From positions 16,695,307-16,759,306 of the forward strand of contig CM076139.1 of assembly GCA_038025085.1 (NCBI GenBank): a stretch of DNA of 64,000 bases, written 5' to 3'. The position numbers were made by a program, and so were the translations under genes. Shown here in pieces: positions 10,476-23,256 of this stretch; the stretch's first letter is position 1, and the number at the start of each line of letters is the position of its first letter. Source of the DNA: Tetragonia tetragonoides (Eukaryota; Streptophyta; Magnoliopsida; Caryophyllales; Aizoaceae). The notes under the pieces are model-generated. The model ran no database searches and was not told the DNA's origin. It was given only the letters and a program-made list of their open reading frames with translations.

Positions 10476-13400
10476 TAGGGTCGTTCATAATCCGGTCTGG
10501 ATCGGAATATTGGACCGACCCGGACCGGAATCAAACAGATCAGGGTTCAGGTCCGCATAAATCATTGATTCCGGTTCAGGTCTTGTTTCAGTCTAAACCC
10601 GGAATTTTCCGGTCTAGACAGGAACAGATCGGAATCTTCGTTTTCACAAAAAAAAAAAAAAAAAAACAAAAAAACAAAAAAACAAAATGTAAAACACAAT
10701 TTACTCAAGTCAGAACTGAGACGCATTCCGCATAAACCGAGGGTTTACTAAGGCTCGTACCTCGCATCCATCCCCTTCCCCTCACTCTTCTCTCTCTCCA
10801 AGTCTCCACTTAGCCCTCACTCAGACTCGGTCACCCCGTCGCCGTCACGGGCTCACCGATCACGGCGTCAGCCGCGTGGCCCGCGTCACCCGCTAGTCCG
10901 CATTACCATTCACCACGACACCGCCGACTTGCTGAAGTGCTGCCGCCTGCCCGACCATCCACCCGCTAGTCCGCAATTCCGCATCACCACCGAGGCACCG
11001 ACCACCCATTCCACCACCGACCTGCTGGCGCTGCTGCTGCTGATCCACCCAATCCACTCCGGTATGTTTGATTATCTTTCTAATTTATTCTAAATCATTT
11101 TGATTATGTTAATAAATTATGATTAATTTTATTTTTATATCATTTAATTGCTTATGTTTTAAATGATTGATAATGTTAATTATTCTGATTTTGAATGATG
11201 ATTATGTTTAATATTCCGAGTTCTGATTATGTTTAAGTTCATTTAATTGATTATCTTTAAATTGATGAACTATGTTTAATATTCTTATGAGTTATGATTA
11301 TAATTGTATGATTGTAAAATTTCTGTTTATGTTTAATTTAAGGAGAATCTGTCAAAATTGTTATTGGGTTGTTGGTTAGATAAGCAATTAAGCATAAGTT
11401 GATTTTCATATAGTTTTGTAAATTGTAATGACAAATTGAAAATGCTTGATACATACTAATTTGCGGATAAATTACAGCCTTACAGGTTGACATTATAACT
11501 CAAGAATCAAGATTGATAATTCATTCTTAAGCCACGGATTCTTTAACTCAACTTTCCTGCAATGTGAGTTTGTGTAACATGTGTTTTATGAGATTCTAAG
11601 TTTTGTACACATTTGTTTTATGTGAATTTAAGTTTGTTAGTCAAATATTTATTATTTGTTTCTCTCTGTTTTAATGTTAGATGTCGATGAATCAACGGAT
11701 AATGAAGGGATTGAAGCCCAAAGTATTTCATTGGCAGGTGCTCATCCTCTTAGTGAGTTGGAACTTGATGAGTTACAAAATTGTTTGCCAGAGCCAAAGA
11801 AGTTAACGGACGGACGCATATACATCAAGAGGAAGAGCAAAAGAAGGGCACCATATTGGCAGGACTTCATAGAGTATCTGGAAGATGGCACCGGCTTACT
11901 TAGAGCTGAATGTAAGTTTTGTGATAAACATTTTGCTGCTAATTCTAATATTAATGGGTCAAAAATGTTAAGATACATTGGGAAAATAGTTCATGTAGTC
12001 CTGCTAATAAAAAGAGTAAAGGTCTTAAACAAACAGAGTTGGTTTTTGAGCCTGGTGTTGGTGATGGTGATGAGGCGCATGAGGGTGGTGCTAAATTGAA
12101 ACCTTGGAATTTGAATTTAAATGAGGTTAGGGAAGCATTGAGTCAAATGATCATTGTGGATGAGTTGCCTTTTAGATTTGTGGAGAAGTCTGGTTTTAAG
12201 CATTTGATGAGTGTTGCTTGTCCTAGATTTCATATGCCTTCACGTATCACTATTGCACGTGACTGTTTCCAACTATATGAGCATGAGAAGGTTAATTTGA
12301 AAGAACTTCTTGTTGTTTCATGCCAAAGAGTTTCGGTGACAACTGATAGTTGGACATCCATCCAAAGAATTAATTACATGTGCCTCACTGCTCACTTTAT
12401 TGACCATGATTGGAAATTGCATAAAAGAATTTTGAACTTTTGTCCAATTAGTAGTCATAAAGGTGATGATATTGGCAAAGCGGTTGAAACTTGTTTAGAG
12501 GTTTGGGGATTGGATGATAAGCTTTTCACTGTCACCGTAGATAATGCTAGTTCTAATGATGTTGCATGTGGATACTTGAGCAAGATGATCCAACGTAGTG
12601 CTACTGGTTGCATTAGAGGTGGTAAATTTGTTCACATACGATGCATTGCACACATCATTAATCTTATTGCTTGGGATGGCCTTGAGCTTCATTTGCAATG
12701 TGTTGAAAGGATTAGATATGCTGTGAAGTATATTAGAAATTCTCCAGCAAGGTTACAAAGATTCAAAGAACTTGTTGAAAAGTTGAATATAGAATGCAAG
12801 TCCTCTTTGTGTCTTGATTGCCCTATTAGGTGGAACTCAACCTACCTCATGTTAGATACAGCTATCAAATTTAGACGTGCTTTTGACAAATCAAAATTTC
12901 CAAGAGGTCTGAATATTCCAGAGGCACCCGAGGATGATGATTGGAATAAAGTTACAAGGCTAGTTGTGTTTTTGAAAGGATTTTACCAATTGACTTGTCG
13001 TATATCGGGTTCTTTGTATGTCACAAGTAATAGTGGTTTTTTTGAAATTGATTTTACTCATAATTTGTTGAAGGAGTGGGCGAAAAGTAAGGATCCACAA
13101 TTCAAGGCCATGGCTGAAATTATGAAAGCCAAGTATGACAAGTATTGGGGTGATGTGAATAAAATGAACATGTTTTTTTATATGGCCGCCATTCTTGATC
13201 CACAATATAGATTTGTTGGTGTTGAAATGGTTCTTATGGATATGTATGAAGAAGAGGAGGGACAAGTGTTGACCAAAAAGGTGAATGAGTTTGCTTATGA
13301 ATTATATGATGAGTATAGGAACATGTATGCTCCTCAAAGTGGCCAAAGTTCCTAAGGTGTTGAAAGGGTGTGTAGTGAACAAGTTGTTGGAGAAGATGTA

Positions 13401-14606
13401 GGAAATATGAGTTACTTGAAATCTCTCAAGGACAAGGTAAAGAGAAGGAAAGGGTCAAATGTTGGGTCTACAAGGTCCGAGTTTGATAGGTACTTGAATG
13501 AACAAATGGGAGAAGATAAGGAGAAAGACACTTTAACTTGGTGGAAACTTAATGAGCTTCGGTTTCCAATTGTTGCACGAATGGCACGTGATATACTAGT
13601 CATGCCTATGTCTATCGTGGCTTCGGAATCCGCCTTTAGTACCGGAGGCCGCCATCTTGATCCATTTAGGAGTTCTTTGGCTCCTAAGGTAATGCATTTA
13701 CTTCCTTCCCTTTGAGGGTTTGATTACATTTATATTTACAAACTTTCGAGTTTATGTATTTAGTTTCTTTTTTTTTTAATGCAAGATGGTACAAGCTCTT
13801 ATATGTGGGCAAGATTGGCTTCGTGCTCTACATCCAAAGTTAGATCATGTGACCAAAGTTCGAAAAGTGGATTTGGAGGAATATATGGAAGAGGTGGAGG
13901 AATATGAGAAAGGTACTATTTCTTACTATATGGAACATGTCCAATATCCATTGTCTTTCTAACTTATAAATATTAAATCTAACTTTTGTTTATACTTTAT
14001 TCTTTTATCTAGATTTGGATACAAGTGCATTGGAGAAGGATGTAATTTATGTCAACGACACTTAAATGGAATATTTCTTTTGGTTGAAGAAGTGGTTCAA
14101 ATGGAGACTTAGAGTCTTGGAGAGGACTAGAGCACTTCATATTTTGAAAGTTAATTGTGTTTTGCAAAATGTTAAAATGTTGGAACATTGAAACTTTATG
14201 TAGCGGACTAGAGAACTATGTCTTATTTGATTTGTGTTTGGAATTTTAATTTAGTTTTTGTGTTAATTTGGTTGTGTCTTGTCACGTGTGTGATGAATTA
14301 ATGCTCAATGAGTACTAGTCTAAAAGTGTTTCATTTTATTCAAATTAATTTTATTAGGTACTTAGAGGAATTTCAGCATGATTAGCATATCGTAATGCCA
14401 AAGTAAGGTACAATGTTGCACGAAATTTAAAAAAAAAAATAAAAAATAAAAAAGGTTTGGAAAAAATTCCGGTCATTATGCTCCAGACCGGAACCGGGCC
14501 TGAATTTTCAGGTCCGTTCCGATCTAGACCGGAATTTTTCCAGTTCAGGTTCCGTGTGCTGTTTTTTGACGATTCCGGTTCCGATTCAGACCGGTGTACA
14601 CCCCTA
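10476..14606 (+). mobile_element. full-length hAT transposon (Ac-like), 4131 bp
   Basis: The ends are TAGGGTCGTTCA on the left and the inverse TAGGGGTGTACA on the right. They are flanked by a perfect 8-bp target duplication CGTACTGC (10468-10475 and 14607-14614), diagnostic of the hAT superfamily. Both subterminal regions carry many copies of ccggaat/ccggtct motifs, the usual transposase-binding pattern. A C-rich leader (10740-11060) with a gtatgt donor precedes the transposase gene, which has C-terminal introns. The coding region is broken by one frameshift and one stop, so the copy cannot make an intact transposase, but its ends look competent for mobilisation in trans. Confidence 0.95.
11656..14065 (+). 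pseudogene. hAT transposase, broken by a frameshift and a stop
   Basis: The order of domains is canonical. A BED zinc finger starts at about 11836 (PYWQDFIEYL, then CKFC). The RNase H-like core carries TTDSWTS and TVDNASSND. CIAHIINLI and RWNSTYLMLD follow, and then the hATC dimerisation region with ASESAFS. Exons: a first part to 13688 (APK, then gtaatg), 13786-13912, and 14013-14065 ending in TAA. Two lesions are visible. First, the frame changes by one between about 11955 and 11990, inside the BED finger between its Cys pair and the following His/Cys. Second, an in-frame TAA lies at 13353-13355, with coding continuing in the same frame after it. The true start is unclear; acceptor ttag at 11680 suggests an upstream exon. 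No other damage was noticed. Confidence 0.9.
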
Positions 14607-14614
14607 CGTACTGC

Positions 14615-14882
14615 ATTTTAAATATACAGCAAAGACAGTTATATGATACACATACAAGACTGTAATCTTCTCTATGTGCAACATGTTCCCGAGAATTTGG
14701 AATTCTGGTCAAGCCACTCTTCTAAGTATTTTTACAACGAAATCCCAAGTTACACAACAAGAGGAGAAGCAAAATTCACCCCTGAAAACCCGAAAATCCT
14801 TTACAAGAGAAAAAGATGCTCTTGGCATTCCTGTGAACCACCCCATTCTGTTTGGGCTGCTGCTTGTATTTTGACTTCATAG
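14615..14882 (-). other. SNX1 3' UTR region
   Basis: Sequence between the hAT right target duplication and the SNX1 stop codon. Transcribed leftward, it should carry the SNX1 3' UTR. The hAT element therefore sits a few hundred bases past the end of the SNX1 coding region. The poly(A) site could lie before or inside the transposon, and I cannot place it. Confidence 0.45.
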
Positions 14883-17800
14883 TCAGGGAGAAGAGCAGGC
14901 TTCAAGCTTTGGAAGCAGGCCTCTCCATGCTTCAGCTATGCTGTTGGCCAAACGTGCTTGTCCTTTTGCAAACTCATGGAACGCTAGTCCCATATCTGCC
15001 GTTTTCTGTTCTTGAAACCGTGCCATCTCTTCATTCATTAGCCGAACAATTGTCTCAAACCTTCTTGTTGCTTCCTCACTCTCTGCTTTCAGCTGCATTG
15101 GCAAAAAGCACCTTCTAAAATACTGGAGATATCAAAGTGAAACCCATAGTCCCAAGAGTGTAAGCTCACTATACCTCCCTATACTCTGCCTCAGCTTCTC
15201 CAAACCTCTCAGACCGCATCAGCATGAGTTTGTCCCTGAAGGTCAGTGAATGTATTAATGATAATAAGTAATCAACAACAGACCAAACCCCAATCTCAAT
15301 ATTCCAGCAGATCACTCAAAAAAAGCATGACATTTGAAACTCAATGAGGGAACTTTTTGATGTCAGTCCCTATCCAGAGGAAAGAAATTTTTTGGGTGTC
15401 AACAACTATACAGGATGCTTAATTGGACAATTTTTTTTTGCATGAAACGTCAACTTAAAAACTGAAATCCATGTTTCAATTAATATGTAAGGGTATCCAA
15501 TTTAGACATTTTAGTTAAAAGGAAAGGGCTTCAAGTTAGAGGCATAAATGAATCTTACAGATTTATCTCCTTCAGCTTAACTGTCTCGGAAAGTTCACAA
15601 TGTTGCTTGAAGGCGGTAGCTCTCTCTAATGTAGTGGCCTGCTCAGGAATGCCAGAAATAGAGTTAATATATAAACCAATTGTTCAACACAGAGAAGTTA
15701 GGTAATTAGAGTGAGAACATTCAAGGTGACCTCTCACTCTGGAGTCTGGATGTTAATCCTACATAATTTTGGTATCTACCCTTTGTATGGCCTTCTAAAC
15801 TAACTACTGGATACATTTCCAGGTAATCTGGAGCATCCATCATAGCGTCACTAGAAAAAACAAGCATCTTATGCATTAGAAGAGCTGACAGAAAAACTGA
15901 CCTTGATAGACTGTACAGCACGAACATAATCTTTCAGCGGTTCTTCAAAGTTCATCAATATATTGTGGGCCTGCATGTTTAGTATTCTTCAAGTCCTCAT
16001 TTATTTAACCAACACAATCAAAGCAATAATATAGGGAAATAATAGCATATACTATTAGATAAAACAGCCTAGTCCTTAAAAAGCTCTACCTCTGCTTGAA
16101 GCTTGATTGACAAGGCCTCTGATTTTGTGCCAAGCTCAGAAAATGCCTTTCCAAGAGAATCCTCCTCACAGGCTCCTAAAAGCTTGACTGCCTTACCAAA
16201 GTCTGACAGCGATTGTCCCAATTCTGTGCAAGTGACCACAGTTAAATATGTTTTCTGCCACAATATCCACAAAATCCACAACATGATACTAAGACGAAAC
16301 ACTTCCTTACCTCTGTGCCTCTTTACAAGACGAAATGCATGTTTCTGTGCTTCTGCTAAGTGGTCCTCAAGTTCAAAGATGTAATGTTTCATCTTCTCAT
16401 ACTCAGGAGTTGATTCTTCTACAGGTTTTTCCTTGCCCAGAACAACATCACTTACTTTAGATTGTACATCCTGTCAAACATCAAAGAGAGAACATTATTC
16501 ATCCCACTATGATGAGTCGATGGCAGATATCTGCATAAGCCTCACAACTTGAATCAGAAAGGTCAATTAGCTTTTTCGGTTCCCAAAATATTCATTTCCT
16601 TCCTCTGCAAAGAAATCATAATTACACATATCTAATTGGTAAATCAAATTTCCTATTTAGTTAGGCCGTAATTGCAATGACTTGAGTAAGCCATTTTAAG
16701 CCTACAGGCTTTATCATGTAAATGGACATACCTTGAAAATTTGAATTAAATCAGCAGGCCTCCTCTTGAAAATACTAATATCTTGCGCCCTTACTCTCTC
16801 CATCGTCTGACAACCAGGAAATTTAACATGACCATACAACTGGTTTCAGTAACTACTGAATACTTGGCAAATAACAAAGGCAGTACAGAAATCCTCATTA
16901 AAAAGATTCTTTCCAACAGAGAAGCATTAATTAAGTTCTTTAATTTCCTGAACAGGCAGAAAACAGTTCAAAGTGGTGAAAAACAATAGAGCTTCCAAAG
17001 TATAAACACAAACAATCATCGCCAAACTTTTTCTGTAACTGGTCTCTTTCCATTTTAGAGAAAAAATGATGAATCAGGTTCAGATTTGACGACAAAAGAA
17101 GGGTAGGTCAAATACATATGTAACTAACATTATTTAAGAAATAAAACTTCAATCGACACGAGCGTCCATATATACAATCTGCACCTGCTCTGTTTCCAAG
17201 TGTCCAAGCATAAATAAATCTTTATGGAGGTTGAAGATCCAGGGGCTCCTTATTTAGAGCTCTGCAATCACCCATAAGACGCCCCACTGCAGAGTATAGC
17301 TCTAATTTTAAAAGCATTGTAGTTTCCTTTTTCTCAAATACTAGCCTTTTGCATGAAGGGTAAGTAGGTTAATAAAGTTTCTTTGCATCAGCTATCAAGA
17401 GTTACGTCCAGACAAATCACTGCTTCCAGCCCCTCCCAAAATCAAGCCTTATCCACCTGCTTCGACAGGGCAGTTAAATCGTTGCTCAAACATCTGTAAT
17501 ATGCTTATGTCGGATTATATGCTGAGTTGAGGCACAGTATACAACATAGGTGTTTGTTTCACATATACACCCTATGGAGATTCAAATACTTCATGGCAAG
17601 GGCAACTATAGCTGCTTTATGTCGAGATGTTCCAACTCTTAGTTCGATTGTCTACTTGATTTTATGAAATAATCTTTACTTCAAATTACAAAACCAGGCA
17701 GATTAAGGAGTATGTAGACAATCAGACATAAACAGATCTTGGTTGAATTTTGGTTTAAATTTTGGCCTATGCAATGGACTATTTTGAATGCACCATAATG

Positions 17801-20800
17801 CCAGACTTTATGAATGAACTCAATTGAATCTGAAGCAAACTCAACCTCAAAACCGCACATTAAGTCTTGTATTTAAATAGTTGGGCACTTAAAAACATAC
17901 CCACTTCAGTAGCTACATAGCCAAAGTTATATTTGCCACTCAGGATTGACATCTCTCTAACAAGATTTGCAACATATAACTACATTGTAGTATTTGTATG
18001 ACTATAAATAAACTGACCTCTTCATCTGCCTGCAAGAACAACCTCAGATCATCGCTTTGGCGAAGCTCATGATGTGAAGCAATACGGTTAACAAATATAT
18101 CCAATCCTTGACGTCTCATTTCAATGAACTCCGCACTGAAGCGAAATTTCTCTACAAAGAGAAAATGACGTCAGATAAAGCTTTTAGTGTGAGAATATTT
18201 TTAAGTCTATTTACATGTAGCTTTAGAAGAAATATAAGGGGAAAAACTAAAAACTAAAAAGATGACAATATTTATATACATTATGGGTTTATAGCAAGTA
18301 AAGTTAACCAAGTTAGCACCAACCATTAATGGAGAGAATTATTATTTATATACCATCCCCACTAGTACAAAATCTACATTATATACCCAATATAATAGTA
18401 TCAACAGAGAAGCATGGAGCATCATATGTGACAAACTGTCATAATTTGGTCTCAAAATATAGAAAGCTAGTTTTTTGTGCCCATAGTCTCATTGCCAAGG
18501 TCAATTTCCTCGTCCACTCATAGATTATAGCATGCATTATATTTAGCAGTATCCTAAGGAATGCCTATCCTACATCACACTTACCAGTTACCAGATTAAT
18601 CATTTCTAAGACTTTTAATACTCCTGGAACACCGTCATACAAAAGCAATGTTCCGAGTATTCAGGGACATATAGTATGCAACGACATGTACGTCTGCATT
18701 GTTCAACAATTAAAAGGAAATGAAGCTTCTATAAACTCTTTCTCGTTAACAGACTACCAAAACATACTCTTCTTAACATCAAGCAAACACCGGGAATGTC
18801 AAGATATTCTTACCAACAGCACTTTTTTCTGGAAGTGGGGGTATGAAGATGCCTTTGTATCTCTCAAAAAGGCGATCACGCAGCCATACAAAATCGCTAT
18901 ATCGTCGGATGACAATTTTTTCAGGCCCTTGATAATCTGGTAAATTTGTCTGCCACGCAACATTATTACAAAAACAATAATGTTAGACTTAAACCTCTCC
19001 AGGTTACAGAAATCAGCCACAGATAAAAAGAATCTGTATAACAGTTTGGCATCCACACAGACATCTATTTGAAATTTGAATACCAGAACATATCACAGAC
19101 CGGAAAGACATCATACAATAAAGATAACTGTTCACGACCTTCGGATCAATCGAGGACATTGGTACAACCTGTGAGCAAACTGTGCCTGCTTTCTCCCACA
19201 AATACATATATCAACATTCACGATAGCACCAATAGTAAGCTACAAAAGCTCAGGAAGGTAACAGATAGAACAATTATAACATGGTCAAGGAACATATAGT
19301 CCCCTCAAAAAGAACATTATTGAGTTTACCCTAAAACAAGTGGTAACCACCTTTTTGTGAGAGTGAGACTACATGGCCCACGGGACCAGGACCATGTAAT
19401 AAAATCTACAAACCGAGACCAAAGCAGTAATTCATCTAAGAATCACCGAGAAATTCATCGGTTATCCAAATAAGTAGGTCATAATCAGCAGCCCATGCTG
19501 CTGCCTACTTGATTATCACTTCCAATAGGGTCATGTATGCATTTCGTTCAAGACCAACAAAACTTACACCTTCCAATTCAGTTGTATATAATTTACGATC
19601 AACTAGAACTTCCTTAAAGATGATTCATCGATTACCCCCTTGGTGCATTCTTGGGATTGTGAGCCATTGTTGTCGTTTAGAAATAATGTATTATAGCCCA
19701 CCACTTTCAAGTAGAGTTGAGAATGAATACTTCAAGAGAGCACCAAAAGCTTCGTCTATGCAGTCACAAATGTTTGTTTTATTGGTAAGGTTAAAGTAGT
19801 TTCCATCACCTTGCTAAAATATAATAGATATTTACTCGCAAGTTAACTAGTTTCAGCTACTCGCACCCTTTCAGTTTTTAGATTTTGTAAGACGAACACT
19901 GATGGGGTAGTTCAAATGCTATAACCTCTAAGATATTGTTTTTTTTAGATAAGATAATATTCCAGACTATCCAGAGGTTCCAGGTTCAAGTCCCCTTAAG
20001 GCGACCCCAGTTTCTACTAGTTGTTAACTTCAGGGGCCATGGGTTATCTAAAAAAAAAAAAAAGATTTTGTAAGACGACCTGTACATCAGATTTGCACAA
20101 AAAGCAAATGTTGGCAGAGAAGTATTAAGACAGGAACCTATGTAGCACTGAAATGGACACACAAAGAAAATAAATAAAATACAAAAAACAGAGAGCGAGA
20201 CAGAGAGAGAGGGAGGAAGAAGAAGCAGTATGGAAAACATGGGCTAGAAGAAAAAACTTAAGTCACAGAAAAGGGAAGAAGAACCCAGTGAGGCAGCCTC
20301 TTAGAGCTCCAATGAGCAGGCCCACAAGGTCAAGTGGACTACTGATAATCATCGACCACCGAAACAGTCACAGAGGAGGCCGAAAGTGGCTGGCTTTGCT
20401 AGATCCTTGATATAATCAGCTAGAAGGTAGTGTTCCAGTGGTCAGAGTTGCGTCGAGAAGAGAGAGGAAGGTAGGGTGCAGCTGGATTTTGGGATTTCTA
20501 TTTTCAAAATAATGAGAAAAGATCTTTTTCCCTTTTTCTTTTGGACCTGGAAAGGCGGGACAAGTTTCTTTTTTGCTTCAGAGCAGTTTACTTGACCAGG
20601 AAATGTCCCCTCCATCAGCCATGGCTTGTTAGCTATGTTGCACAGACACTTCCAAGAAAATCGTGTGTTCGCACCGGACAGGTTTCGGAGACTTGGACAC
20701 AAAACCCGTTTCCTATCAGATTAAGGGATAATTGACATGAAAAATTGTGTGCCCGTCTCCCTTGACCACATTTCCAATTTCATGTTTCCGTTTCCGTGCA

Positions 20801-23170
20801 ACCTTGCTTGTTAGCACAGTTGGATTGCCTGTCCCAAGCGTGTCCTTGGCCAGAACGGTCACATAAGCCAGAGACGGGAAAACTCCAGCTAAGCTAGCTC
20901 GCAAAGTCTCTAAAAGTTGTACCATGGACCAAGATTTGAAACCCGTTTGCAAAATTAGCCTTTCTCCCTCCTTTGTACCCAAAGAGGAATTACAAGTCAA
21001 TCCTAAAAAAGTAAAAACTAATGGAGAAATTACCTAACTAAGAAAAGCCTTTCCAAAATTCACAAAAATCATCATACAATAGGAGACGCATACAGCCTAA
21101 AGTCCTAAACCCTACTTTTAAAAAAAATAATCTATCCCCTAATATACCTAAATACAATAATAATTACCTAACCATAAGAAAGAAAATATTCTAAAAAAAA
21201 TTATCATCCTAATAGACTACCCTGACGAAATAAAACAAAAGATTAAAAAAAACAATGGATACAGTAATACTATAAGTTCATGCCATACATATTAAACTTC
21301 TTATTCCTTTTTTCTTGCAATGTGCATCAACAGAACTGCGAGTTCTTGAAAACTCCAACTACTACTCTCGGGTTGTCATTGCATCATATGCTTTAAATTG
21401 GTGGATAATGAAGGGCAACCACAGCAATTCCAGTAGGAAAATAACTCCTTCTATATAAGCATCACAAATATCCATAAAGTGGCCAGAAAATACGGATGCT
21501 CTGTTATTAGTGCATACACAATAATAATATCCATTAAAATGGCCAGAAATTGTCTTGAAGCTCTTCTGTCCACTACATAATGGGAATATAAGGAAACTAA
21601 CCATGCCCACATTGGTGAACATTTCATTCCTATTTTTAGATAACATAAGTATCCAAGCTTTGCTTGACTAATCCCATGGGCCCTGAAATTAACGCATAGC
21701 TTAGGTAGCGAACTATGTCCGGTACCTGTTCCTCGTACTGAAACATATCACGTACCATGTGACACTGAATTGTATTCTATAAAACATACTCAGTTTATGG
21801 GCTTAAAGATGTTCTATTGCCAGTTTGTATGCAGATTAAAAGGGACTAAATTTTCTGGTGAACAGCAATTGTCTTTCTAAAGGATCCAGGAGAACAGATA
21901 CAAACAAAGGCCTCGGAACAATTCTTGTAGCAATCTGACCCGTCCATTAATAAATTTACTGTCCAAGGATACAAGTAAGCTAAGGCCAAAGAGAACTGCT
22001 AGTAGTATAGTAACATGTTGATCAGCCAATAGAGCACTTTGGCCATTTATCTAGCATTAAACTAATAAGCCCTTCAAACTCATACTCCAAAACCAGTTGC
22101 CAATGATGCCTTGGGAGGTCAAGATGTATGCAATGGTGCAACCTTACCCTAACCAAACAAAGCAAATATTTTGAAACACATGAGAAATCACAGTGGTTTG
22201 AGCAGTGAGCACCTTCCACACCGTATAAAACTGTCAATGATCGAAGCATCGATATTTTGGATCATTATTTGCAAGGTGTGTCTCCCAAAACAGAAATTCC
22301 CACAGAAGACAAAACTTTTGGATGTCTTTACTCTCTTTCGACCCTCATCTAACATAATTCCTTAAAGATACCACGTTTACCAAAACGGTTCGATAGTTTT
22401 ACATTTGTTTTTTTCAAAGTAAGCTCAAAACTAACCATAATAATCCTAGTTCACAAATCACAAGTGTAACTCATGGCCTTTCCAGAATTGCTGCCACTTG
22501 TGCTCGCCATCACAAAACAAGCTATAATGGTCAACCAGGTGATCCTTAGACATTCTCAACTTCTAGATTAGCTTAACAAATCCGACAGACCAGACGAACA
22601 TCCAGTTTACATGGAAAACGGTATATCTATCATGCAAAATTTCTTCCATAAATAAAGCCCTCATCTTTATACTGTATAAATGGTACTTATTTCACCATGT
22701 CCTCTATATCACCTAAATTTCTTCAAAATGCCCCAGTTTGCAATTTTGCTTACAATAGTCTAGCCCTTGGCCAAAAATCTTAAAACCAGAAAGCAATAAC
22801 TTTAACCCACATACCAAAACAACATTGAGATATAATAAAATCAAACTCTTACTCTCTTAGGGCAATCAAAATCATTAAGTTGAAACAATAATCCAAATTA
22901 CTACCATACAACACTACCAATATATCAATAAAGAGCAGTAAATTCAGGATTCAATCACGAAAAACTTCAAACCCTAATTTGCTAAATGATCAGCATGATT
23001 GAAGGATTTTTGGGGTAAATTACCTTGGTGATGACCTTATAAGAGATGTAAGATTGGACGCCATTGCCCAATTTGACGGGATCAGTGACTGATACTGAGA
23101 GAAAAGGCTGAGAATGTGGAGATCTAGGGCTTTGCGATGACCCTGATGAACTTCTCTGATTTTGCTGCAT
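14883..23170 (-). CDS. SNX1: SORTING NEXIN 1 (PX-BAR, retromer)
   Basis: Ten coding exons on the minus strand: 23024-23170, 18814-18949, 18018-18151, 16732-16806, 16311-16470, 16090-16223, 15902-15970, 15559-15638, 15175-15235 and 14883-15092. Every junction is GT..AG and in phase, giving 401 residues; Arabidopsis SNX1 has about 402. A Ser-rich N-terminus (SSQSPRSPHSQPFLSVSVTDP) leads into the PX domain (about 24-145). Its lipid-binding RRYSDF is at 64-69 and the proline loop IPPLPEKSAV follows. The rest is helical BAR domain (about 175-395), including FELEDHLAEAQKHAFRLVKRHR and MARFQEQKTADMGLAFHEFA. By family knowledge SNX1 binds PI3P on endosomes, works with SNX2 and the VPS26/29/35 core, and recycles PIN2 and vacuolar sorting receptors. 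Intron 1 is about 4.07 kb and holds two SINE relics. Confidence 0.95.
19955..20064 (+). mobile_element. truncated SINE in SNX1 intron 1
   Basis: Contains a good B box (ggttcaagtcc), then gttaacttcaggggccatgg and gttatct followed by an A tail (20049-20063). This 3' end matches the intact SINE at 2618-2780. The A box is not recognisable, and no target duplication was confirmed. It lies antisense to SNX1. Confidence 0.6.
21634..21705 (-). mobile_element. SINE 3' fragment in SNX1 intron 1
   Basis: Read on the minus strand, ttaatttcagggcccatggg, then agtcaagcaaagcttggatacttat, then gttatct and an A-rich tail parallel the last 70 bp of the SINE at 2618-2780. The 5' part with the Pol III boxes is absent. 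Confidence 0.6.
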
Positions 23171-23228
23171 TTTTTCCTTCACTGCTGGCAAAATTTGTCT
23201 AATTTGATTTGCTTGGGTTTTAATTTTT

Positions 23229-23256
23229 GGAGAGAGAGAGAGAGAGAGAGAGAGAG
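23229..23256 (-). promoter_or_regulatory. CT repeat in SNX1 5' leader
   Basis: A (GA)n run on the plus strand, read as (CT)n on the SNX1 sense strand, about 60 bp upstream of the SNX1 ATG (23170). Pyrimidine patches at this distance are common core-promoter or 5' UTR elements in plants. No TATA box was identified with confidence. Confidence 0.5.

Noticed and set aside
11656..13715. Domesticated hAT-derived host gene (DAYSLEEPER/RICESLEEPER type)
   Set aside because: It lies within intact transposon ends with perfect target duplications and has a frameshift and a stop, so it is a transposon copy, not a host gene.
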